From contig DMNE01000459.1 of the NCBI GenBank assembly GCA_003453735.1, positions 12,800 through 17,806 of the forward strand: a stretch of 5,007 nucleotides of DNA, in the 5' to 3' direction. The translations under genes were made by a program, and so were the position numbers. How positions within the stretch are numbered: position 1 is the first letter of the stretch; each line of letters begins with the position of its first letter. Below the pieces are notes generated by a model. That model saw nothing but the letters and a program-made list of their open reading frames with translations. It searched no databases and was not told where the DNA came from. Of this stretch, positions 1 through 5,007 are shown piece by piece. The DNA is from Nitrospiraceae bacterium (GTDB taxonomy: Bacteria > Nitrospirota > Thermodesulfovibrionia > Thermodesulfovibrionales > UBA9159).

Positions 1-1187
1 GGAAAAAATTTGACGAACTGGGGGTTGACCCCGATGAATTCCGTTCCCTCGGTGACCTGAAAAAACTCCCCTTTACAACGAAGAATGACCTGCGAGAGAG
101 CTATCCCTATGGTTTGTTTGCAGTGCCCTTAAGGGAGGTGGTGAGAATTCATGCGTCCTCCGGCACAACGGGCATGTCTACGGTTGTCGGATATACGAGA
201 AATGATATAAAGACGTGGTCCAATCTTGTGGCGCGTATTCTCACTGCAGGAGGGCTTACGAAAGACGACGTTGTCCAGATAGCTTTTGGTTACGGCCTAT
301 TCACTGGCGGATTTGGCCTGCATTATGGTGCGGAACGCCTCGGTGCCTCGGTGATCCCCATCTCAAGCGGCAACACCAGGCGGCAGGTGAAGATCATGCA
401 GGACTTCAAGACTACAGCACTCATCTGTACCCCTAGTTACGCCCTCTTGATAGCTGATACCATAAGCGAGATGGGGCTTAACATTAACACTCTCTCTCTG
501 AAATATGGCCTCTTTGGGGCAGAACCCTGGTCAGAAGGTATGCGACAGGAGATACAGCAGAAGCTCAATGTGGTCGCAACGGATAACTACGGCCTGAGCG
601 AGGTCATGGGTCCTGGGGTGGCGGGAGAATGTCTTGAACGCAACGGGCTCCATGTCAATGAAGATCACTTCATTGTTGAAGTGATTGATCCGAATACCCT
701 TGAGCCGGTTCCTCTCGGTGATACCGGAGAACTTGTTATTACCACCCTCACGAAGGAGGCATTTCCCGTTATTCGTTTCAGGACGAGAGATCTAACGAGA
801 TTGTTCGCGGAGCCCTGCCCCTGTGGTAGAAAGTTTATGAGGATGAGCAGGGTTATGGGGAGAACAGACGACATGCTCATTATACGGGGGGTGAATGTCT
901 TTCCGTCCCAAATTGAGGCAGTCCTGTTCGATATAGAAGGAACGGAGCCACATTATCAGATAGTTATAGACAGGAAGGGAGCACTCGACGAAGTAACGGT
1001 TCTCGTTGAAGTGTCAGAGATAATTTTCTTTGATGAGATGAAGAAACAGAATCAGCTCATCGGACTTATAAAGAGAACACTTGCTTCCGAACTCGGTATA
1101 TCCGTTGATGTCAGACTGGTGGAGAAAAAAACCCTTGAGAGAAGTGAAGGAAAGGCGAAGAGGGTTATCGACATGCGTACGATTTGA
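1..1187 (+). CDS. paaK: Phenylacetate-CoA ligase, 5'-truncated by window edge
   Basis: This cytoplasmic adenylate-forming enzyme activates phenylacetate (or a related aryl acid) with ATP and CoA to phenylacetyl-CoA, releasing AMP and pyrophosphate. The frame is open from base 3 to the TGA at 1185-1187, giving 394 visible codons. The family is usually about 430-440 residues, so roughly 35-45 N-terminal residues lie outside the window. A TTG at 114 is an internal Leu, because the upstream codons already read like the family ([17 protein letters not shown]). Visible ANL motifs are the phosphate loop SSGTTG (156-173), YGLSE (588-602), FRTRD (777-791), the hinge region GRTDDM (858-875) and the C-terminal GKAKRV with the likely catalytic lysine (1152-1160). 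A PCPCGR cysteine pair precedes the hinge. The phosphate loop continues M-S where relatives usually have K-P or K-A. Family assignment is firm; the exact aryl substrate is not shown, and an indoleacetate or other aryl-acid ligase is possible. No partner gene is visible downstream. Confidence 0.93.
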   Translation, partial: KKFDELGVDPDEFRSLGDLKKLPFTTKNDLRESYPYGLFAVPLREVVRIHASSGTTGMSTVVGYTRNDIKTWSNLVARILTAGGLTKDDVVQIAFGYGLFTGGFGLHYGAERLGASVIPISSGNTRRQVKIMQDFKTTALICTPSYALLIADTISEMGLNINTLSLKYGLFGAEPWSEGMRQEIQQKLNVVATDNYGLSEVMGPGVAGECLERNGLHVNEDHFIVEVIDPNTLEPVPLGDTGELVITTLTKEAFPVIRFRTRDLTRLFAEPCPCGRKFMRMSRVMGRTDDMLIIRGVNVFPSQIEAVLFDIEGTEPHYQIVIDRKGALDEVTVLVEVSEIIFFDEMKKQNQLIGLIKRTLASELGISVDVRLVEKKTLERSEGKAKRVIDMRTI

Positions 1188-1372
1188 CTTCCCCCCTAGA
1201 ACGTGCGCAATCCCTGCAGTGTCATGAGCCGGACAAGTTCTGTTCGAAACAACCGTTAGCCTCCTGGTCACCCAGGATGCGGAGCGGATTGAGTCCGTTC
1301 GCGCCCTGCGCCCTGGGCATTGGGTTGTCGCCTACGAAGTAAATCTATTCGATATTCCGCACGAATGCCGTG
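1188..1372. other. Intergenic gap between convergent genes, with small hairpins
   Basis: This 185-base gap separates the ends of the convergent ligase and slipin genes. It holds a 6-bp hairpin with a 4-base loop (arms 1262-1267 and 1272-1277) and a second 6-bp stem with one G-T pair (arms 1283-1288 and 1294-1299). A 7-base direct duplication, GCGCCCT, occupies 1301-1314. A weak 4-bp hairpin, CACG/CGTG, lies just beyond the slipin stop. None of these is followed by a T-run in either direction, so I cannot call an intrinsic terminator. A plus-strand frame is open from 1228 to 1410 but has no ATG, GTG or TTG start in a sensible place and no recognised product. I see no tRNA or other known RNA. 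Confidence 0.5.
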
Positions 1373-2146
1373 TTATCCTTTTTTCTCCAGGTTGTCGAGA
1401 AACGGTTTGATCAGATCGATGGGAACCGGAAATATCGTTGTAGAGTTTTTCTCTGCTGACACTTCGACCAGCGTCTGGAGATACCGCAGTTGCAATGCCA
1501 TTGGCTGCGATGCAATGATCTTTGCTGCATCAGCAAGTTTTTGGGATGCCTGATATTCTCCATCCGCATGGATGATCTTTGCCCTTTTTTCCCTCTCTGC
1601 CTCTGCCTGTTTCGCGATGGCTCTCTGCATTTCCACGGGAAGGTCTACATTCTTCACCTCCACGGCGGTCACCTTCACTCCCCAGGGTTCCGTCTGGAAG
1701 TCGATAACCTTCTGGAGCTCTGCATTCAGTTCATCTCTCTTGGCGAGAAGATCATCGAGTTGGCTCTGGCCCAATATGGAACGAAGGGTGGTCTGTGCTA
1801 TCTGCGAAGTTGCATAAAAGAAGTCCTCGACCGCCGTAATTGCCTTAATGGGATCCATCACTCTAAAATAGACAACCGCATTAACTTTGACCGTGATATT
1901 ATCCTTGGTGATTATGTCCTGAACGGGGACATCGAAGGTCACCGTCCTCAAACTGACCCGTACGAGTTTATCAATGATGGGCCAGATAATTACGAGACCC
2001 GGACCCTTTACAGGGATAATCCTTCCAAGCCTGAACACTACACCCCTCTCGTATTCTTTGAGGATCTTGATTGCACTGGAAAGGAAATAGAGAACAAGGA
2101 ATACTACAAACAGAAACCCCATAAGTGATGGCGCTAACAATGGCAT
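1373..2146 (-). CDS. Slipin (SPFH/stomatin-family membrane protein)
   Basis: This is a 257-residue prokaryotic stomatin homologue, a membrane-anchored SPFH scaffold thought to oligomerise and organise membrane domains or associated proteases. One hydrophobic anchor lies near residues 8-27. The SPFH domain follows, opening with [13 protein letters not shown] and including the family stretches [23 protein letters not shown] and TLRSILGQ. A charged coiled-coil region (about 165-215, [14 protein letters not shown]) comes next, and the C-terminus is hydrophobic ([12 protein letters not shown], 235-246). Length and order match the slipins encoded with NfeD proteases. The ATG is fixed by a strong ribosome binding site (AGGAGG, 5 bases away) lying in the last codons of nfeD, so the two are co-transcribed and probably translationally coupled. 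In the Pyrococcus pair PH1510/PH1511 the protease cuts the hydrophobic C-terminus of the stomatin, and the equivalent stretch exists here. The family is certain; the cellular role is inferred. Confidence 0.95.
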   Translation of the reverse strand: MPLLAPSLMGFLFVVFLVLYFLSSAIKILKEYERGVVFRLGRIIPVKGPGLVIIWPIIDKLVRVSLRTVTFDVPVQDIITKDNITVKVNAVVYFRVMDPIKAITAVEDFFYATSQIAQTTLRSILGQSQLDDLLAKRDELNAELQKVIDFQTEPWGVKVTAVEVKNVDLPVEMQRAIAKQAEAEREKRAKIIHADGEYQASQKLADAAKIIASQPMALQLRYLQTLVEVSAEKNSTTIFPVPIDLIKPFLDNLEKKG

Positions 2147-2147
2147 A

Positions 2148-3443
2148 TTACCCTCCTTTTTTACGGACTTTTAAGCGTAATCCGGTAACGTCTTCAACAA
2201 CTATTTTATCATCTTTGACAACGGCATCATCCGAATATGCGGACCATAATTCTCCGTGGAGAGATACCATGCCGCCGTCCCCTGTAATATCCGACCTTGC
2301 GGACCCCTCCGAACCGATCAGCTCTTCCCTGCCGGTAACCGGCTTTCTCCTGCGAGCCTTCAGTGCAAGACCTACGGTAAGGGTAAAAAAAGCGGTGGTG
2401 ATGATTATAGCAGGGAGCATAAGGAACAGCGACAAACGCATAAAGGGTCCGGGAGATTCAAAGAGCATAAGCGAGCCGATGAGCATTGCGATTACCCCGC
2501 CTATGGCGAGAACTCCATGAGAAACGACCTTGACGTCTAGGATAAAGAGAATGATGGCGAGGATAATGAGCAGTACTCCTGCATAGTTAACCGGCAGTGT
2601 CTGGAATGCATAGAAGGCAAGGATGAGACAGATGCCCCCGATGACTCCGGGGAATACGGCACCTGGACTGGTCAGCTCAAAAAAGAGGCCGTAAAAGCCG
2701 AGGAGCATAAGGATATACGCCACATTCGGGTCGCTGATGAGATTCAAGATCTTCAGTCTCAGGCTCATTTCCTCCCTCACTACAACTGCATTCTTTGTCT
2801 GCAGCACCTTTTCCCCAAGAACGGTCTGCACCTTTCTGCCGTCAATATCAGTGAGGAGGGACTTGATATTGCTGGTGACTAAGTCGATGACATGCGCTTT
2901 CAATGCCTCAGTCTCGGTGGCAGATATGCTTTTCCTGACAGCATCCTCAGCCCAGGCTGCGTTTCTCCCTCTTCTCTGTGCCAGGGATTGTATGTATGCC
3001 GCGGCATCGTTCGTAGCCTTCTCCGCCATGGTCTTGTCCATCTTCTCTCCCATTGCTACGGGATGCGCAGCGCCGATATTGGTGCCTGGGGCCATTGCAG
3101 CGATATGTGCTGCCATGGTGATGAAAACCCCCGCAGATCCCGCACGCGCACCGCTGGGCGCTACGAATACGACAACGGGAACCTCGCTGGCAACGATATC
3201 CTTCACGGCATTCCTCATGGACGTATCGAGCCCCCCGGGGGTGTCCAGTTCTATGACCAAGGCCTCTGCTTTTTTCTTTTGGGCCCTCTGTATACTCTTT
3301 CCGATGTATTCGGCAGAGACAGGGTTGATAGCCCCGTTTATCGTTATGACGAGCACTTCTTTTCTGGGTTCTTCAGAAAAAAGTGGTGAAATAAGAGTGG
3401 CCGCAAAAAAAAGTATTGCGACAGGGGTGACCTTTGCAAACAT
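2148..3443 (-). CDS. nfeD: NfeD-family membrane-bound serine protease (long, ClpP-class form)
   Basis: This 431-residue protein matches the long NfeD form (PH1510 type), a membrane protease working with a slipin. Residues 1-23 form a signal peptide or N-terminal anchor. A ClpP/SppA-class protease domain follows (about 29-225), with LDTPGG (66-71) and [10 protein letters not shown], whose Ser103 fits the nucleophile. Lys142, in [11 protein letters not shown], fits the base of a Ser-Lys dyad. A multi-spanning hydrophobic block (about 241-365, four to six segments) leads to a C-terminal OB-fold NfeD domain (about 370-428, with GSEGSA and GELWSAYSD). The protease domain is predicted to be outside the cytoplasm. 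The ATG is the only reasonable start: the third codon upstream is an in-frame TAA and the next Met is residue 76, past the signal peptide and LDTPGG. No ribosome binding site precedes it, and a TATAAT lies 5 bases upstream, suggesting leaderless translation. The coding strand has a run of eight T within the signal peptide region. Family and slipin pairing are sure; catalytic activity is inferred from retained residues. Confidence 0.95.
   Translation of the reverse strand: MFAKVTPVAILFFAATLISPLFSEEPRKEVLVITINGAINPVSAEYIGKSIQRAQKKKAEALVIELDTPGGLDTSMRNAVKDIVASEVPVVVFVAPSGARAGSAGVFITMAAHIAAMAPGTNIGAAHPVAMGEKMDKTMAEKATNDAAAYIQSLAQRRGRNAAWAEDAVRKSISATETEALKAHVIDLVTSNIKSLLTDIDGRKVQTVLGEKVLQTKNAVVVREEMSLRLKILNLISDPNVAYILMLLGFYGLFFELTSPGAVFPGVIGGICLILAFYAFQTLPVNYAGVLLIILAIILFILDVKVVSHGVLAIGGVIAMLIGSLMLFESPGPFMRLSLFLMLPAIIITTAFFTLTVGLALKARRRKPVTGREELIGSEGSARSDITGDGGMVSLHGELWSAYSDDAVVKDDKIVVEDVTGLRLKVRKKGG
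2151..2157 (-). promoter_or_regulatory. Ribosome binding site of the slipin, inside nfeD
   Basis: Read on the minus strand this is AGGAGGG, ending 4 bases before the slipin ATG (the AGGAGG core is 5 bases away). It encodes the final Gly-Gly of NfeD and overlaps its TAA-proximal codons. One base separates the nfeD TAA from the slipin ATG. This is the strongest Shine-Dalgarno sequence seen in the window and it decides the slipin start. Confidence 0.9.
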
Positions 3444-3448
3444 ATTAA

Positions 3449-3457
3449 ATTATACCA
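3449..3457 (-). promoter_or_regulatory. Extended -10 promoter directly upstream of nfeD
   Basis: Read on the minus strand this is TGGTATAAT, a perfect TATAAT with the TGn extension, ending 5 bases before the nfeD ATG. At 17-bp spacing the -35 position (3472-3477) reads TAGTCC, a poor match; a TTGCAC (3480-3485) is too far away at 25 bp. The usual 6-7 base distance from -10 to start puts transcription initiation at the A or T of the ATG. The motif match is direct; promoter activity is inferred. Confidence 0.6.
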
Positions 3458-3489
3458 CAATTCGGGAACACGGACTACAGTGCAACGGA

Positions 3490-3561
3490 AGCGATATGTC
3501 TCGCTGAGAGGCTGTCCTTCATGGGCAGGTGTTGACCTCTCCCACGGCTGAGGCCCCTGGG
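3490..3561. other. Cluster of three adjacent stem-loops, nature unknown
   Basis: Three hairpins abut in the gap between the GGDEF gene and nfeD. The first is AGCGA/TCGCT (3490-3494 with 3501-3505, 6-base loop). The second has an outer stem GAGAGG/CCTCTC (3506-3511 with 3536-3541), then directly an inner stem CTGTCC/GGGCAG (3512-3517 with 3523-3528, one G-T pair, loop TTCAT). Bases GTGTTGA (3529-3535) bulge out on one side. The third is an imperfect hairpin with arms CCCA/TGGG (3541-3544, 3558-3561) and GGC/GCC (3546-3548, 3553-3555). No T-run follows in either direction, so it is not a classic terminator. The third hairpin and the TTGAC in the bulge resemble ends of IS200/IS605-type elements, but no transposase is present. 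It could be a relic end, a REP-like repeat or a structured 3' UTR. Confidence 0.45.
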
Positions 3562-3586
3562 CTTTCTGCCATCAGTGGTGTAATTG

Positions 3587-4510
3587 TCATTTTGTTCTTC
3601 TGTCTATCATGTAACGGCTTCCAGTAAACGTCTTCGCATGCTTTTTCATTTCTGAGGCAATTTCGCTCACCTGGCCGTAGTGGGAAAAACCCTTGTGCTT
3701 GTTATGGGCAATTCCGATGGAAAGGGTCAGGAGGGGAAATGTCCTCCTCTTGCCATCTCTGTCAAGGGCTTCTATAAAGGCCTTTGCCCGTTCTTCTGGA
3801 TCGTAAAAACTCTGGATGATCTCATCAAAGTTCGCGCATAACTCGCTGCAGACTGTATCGATATTTTCGACCCCAGTGATGATGAAAACAAAATCGTCAC
3901 CACCAATATGGCCGACAAAGCTTTCCTCAGGCCCTTTAATTTTGATGATATTCGAGATAAGCCTTGCGGTCATTCGAATCACTTCGTCACCCCTTGAAAA
4001 GCCGTATCGGTCATTGAAGGGTTTGAAATGGTCCAGGTCGGCATAAGCAAAAGAGAAAAGACTGTCGGTATCAATTCTTCTCTGTATCTCCTTTATGATC
4101 GTGATATTACCGGGAAGTCGAGTCAGCGGATTAGTCTCGAGGATCTTCTGAGCGCGCAGTGTGCAGAGGTCCATTCGGAACGTGAGGTCATGGATATCGA
4201 AAGGAGCGATAAGGTAATCGTCGATAATTGACCTCAGGGATATGCCCTTAATTTGATCCACGGTATCGATAACAATCAGGATGGGCAGATGAGCGAATAA
4301 GGGATCGGATTTGAGGTTCGAAATGGCCGCTGACAACCGGGTGTTCAGGACATTGGTATCCAATAAAATGAGGTCAGGTGGCTCGGTGAAGCACACATCA
4401 AAGAGACGATTGATATCCTCAAGCTGCACGAGATTGTAAATACCCTTGAGGATCCCTATCACTTCCTTGTTCAGGTTGATGTGTCTACTAATTACGATGA
4501 TGGTTTTCAT
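3587..4510 (-). CDS. Receiver-GGDEF protein with degenerate receiver and GGDDF site
   Basis: This is a 307-residue cytoplasmic signalling protein. A receiver-like domain (about 1-118) retains the aspartate (Asp51, in LILLDTN) but lacks the N-terminal acidic pair: the first strand reads IIVISRHIN where active receivers have DD. The Thr/Ser is replaced (Ile81), and Ala102 stands for the conserved Lys before Pro-Phe (YLIAPFD). A GGDEF-class domain follows (about 123-303), starting with NPLTRLPGN (127-135) and carrying the metal/substrate stretch ADLDHFKPFND (157-167). The signature is GGDDF (203-207) instead of GGEEF or GGDEF. The RxxD inhibitory-site positions read P194-S197, so product inhibition by that route is absent. 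It may be a cyclic-di-GMP synthase or a nucleotide-binding sensor; activity cannot be read from sequence. It starts 7 bases after the HDOD gene stop, with no clear ribosome binding site, which suggests co-transcription and coupling. Domain assignment is firm; function is uncertain. Confidence 0.9.
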   Translation of the reverse strand: MKTIIVISRHINLNKEVIGILKGIYNLVQLEDINRLFDVCFTEPPDLILLDTNVLNTRLSAAISNLKSDPLFAHLPILIVIDTVDQIKGISLRSIIDDYLIAPFDIHDLTFRMDLCTLRAQKILETNPLTRLPGNITIIKEIQRRIDTDSLFSFAYADLDHFKPFNDRYGFSRGDEVIRMTARLISNIIKIKGPEESFVGHIGGDDFVFIITGVENIDTVCSELCANFDEIIQSFYDPEERAKAFIEALDRDGKRRTFPLLTLSIGIAHNKHKGFSHYGQVSEIASEMKKHAKTFTGSRYMIDRRTK

Positions 4511-4517
4511 CAGATGA

Positions 4518-5007
4518 TTAAGTGACTAAGTCAGTGGCTTCTTGAATGGCGTCTTCCATGTCTGAGAGCAGATCCCTGAGATCAGATTGCGATAAGGAGA
4601 GTTTTTCCCAAACCTCCGGGTTGACAGCAGGGACCAGACGATCACCGGGAAATCCGAAGCCACGCCCCCTCACGAGGTTATCAGCTACATGGACTACCTC
4701 TGTCTGAAACAAGGCATTTTTTGAGAGAGTCGGTCGATGGTGGTATGCTATTGGTTCGATGAGATTCACGGGAAAGTTCCATTTCTGACAGAGCCATCCC
4801 CCGGCTTCAGCATGGTTTGTTGAGAACATCCTCTCTTCGGCGTCTTTTATGAGTAGCCCCTCTTTCTCTGACATCCAAAGCGTTTCTCCATATTCTTGGG
4901 AAAACTTTGCCTTCATGGCTACTTTGCCGATGTCATGGAGGAGGGCGGAAACCATCACCTCTTCAGGTTCGTTGAATTTCTTCTTGATCGCAATCCCCCG
5001 TGCCACC
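4518..5007 (-). CDS. HDOD-domain signalling protein, C-terminal part (5' end outside window)
   Basis: About 163 codons are visible. The frame runs open through the right edge, so a GTG at 5004-5006 should not be taken as the start. The visible part shows the second half of an HDOD domain: ARGIA, then LLHDIGKV, then NHAEAGGWLCQKWNFP and AYHHRP. These are the conserved histidines and HD doublet typical of the family. The HDOD-associated tail HVADNLVRGRGFGFPGD follows, and then an acidic C-terminus. Full family members are commonly around 270-300 residues, so 100 or more N-terminal residues are probably missing. HDOD proteins are non-enzymatic or uncertain regulators often tied to cyclic-di-GMP signalling, chemotaxis or stress. 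The adjacent receiver-GGDEF gene, 7 bases downstream in the same direction, supports such a role. A hydrolytic HD phosphohydrolase is an alternative because HD is retained, but the overall pattern is HDOD. Confidence 0.88.
   Translation of the reverse strand, partial: VARGIAIKKKFNEPEEVMVSALLHDIGKVAMKAKFSQEYGETLWMSEKEGLLIKDAEERMFSTNHAEAGGWLCQKWNFPVNLIEPIAYHHRPTLSKNALFQTEVVHVADNLVRGRGFGFPGDRLVPAVNPEVWEKLSLSQSDLRDLLSDMEDAIQEATDLVT

Noticed and set aside
114..116. TTG as a possible start of the ligase
   Set aside because: The frame continues open to the left edge and the upstream codons encode the expected family sequence, so the TTG is an internal Leu.
1236..1256. GTTCGAAAC as a tRNA T-arm
   Set aside because: No acceptor stem, anticodon arm or D-arm can be formed around it on either strand.
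1490..2128. A 212-codon plus-strand open frame
   Set aside because: It is antisense to the slipin gene, Cys/His-rich in the way shadows often are, and resembles no family.
2737..3507. A 256-codon plus-strand open frame with a hydrophobic product
   Set aside because: It lies wholly antisense to nfeD and beyond its start; its composition mirrors the nfeD codons. NfeD has full domain support and this has none.
3541..3561. Intrinsic terminator for the GGDEF gene
   Set aside because: The hairpin is imperfect and is followed on the minus strand by AGAGG, not a T-run.
3444..3586. Cyclic-di-GMP riboswitch upstream of nfeD
   Set aside because: The conserved GEMM-I elements are not seen on either strand, and the predicted nfeD transcript would begin downstream of this region.
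4523..4533. TGACTAAGTCA palindrome as an operator
   Set aside because: It sits in the last codons of the HDOD gene, is a single short palindrome, and no promoter is visible next to it.
5004..5006. GTG as start of the HDOD protein
   Set aside because: The visible protein begins in the middle of the HDOD domain and the frame runs off the edge, so the gene starts outside the window.

Overview
The window reads as bacterial chromosome of moderate GC (near 50% by eye). It holds five protein genes, two of them cut by the window edges, and no complete mobile element, CRISPR array, tRNA or rRNA was seen. The gene set is a phenylacetate-CoA ligase, a membrane NfeD protease with its slipin partner, a receiver-GGDEF regulator and an HDOD protein. 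It would fit a free-living, probably anaerobic Gram-negative lineage such as Desulfobacterota or Nitrospirota. That placement is an inference from gene content and protein style, not something the sequence proves.

Layout: (1) From the left edge to 1187 on the plus strand is most of a paaK-type phenylacetate-CoA ligase whose first few dozen codons lie outside the window. (2) 1188-1372 is a gap between convergent genes, with short hairpins and no recognised gene. (3) 3443 down to 1373 on the minus strand is a two-gene operon, nfeD then a slipin. The gap between them is one base, and the slipin ribosome binding site lies inside the last codons of nfeD. (4) 3444-3586 is a gap that carries an extended -10 promoter abutting the nfeD start codon and, beside it, three adjacent stem-loops of unknown nature. 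(5) 5007 down to 3587 on the minus strand is a second co-oriented pair: the C-terminal part of an HDOD protein, then a receiver-GGDEF protein 7 bases later.

The four minus-strand genes form two functional pairs. NfeD (membrane serine protease plus OB domain) and slipin (SPFH membrane scaffold) are a known partnership in membrane quality control. The HDOD and receiver-GGDEF proteins look like a signalling pair, but the receiver has lost most of its phosphorylation chemistry and the GGDEF domain is a GGDDF variant without an inhibitory site. Its output as a cyclic-di-GMP synthase is therefore uncertain. The ligase belongs to aromatic acid metabolism and has no visible link to the rest.

The points most worth a second look are the apparently leaderless nfeD start, the stem-loop cluster at 3490-3561, and the degenerate receiver. 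I see no strong evidence for a wholly new system here.
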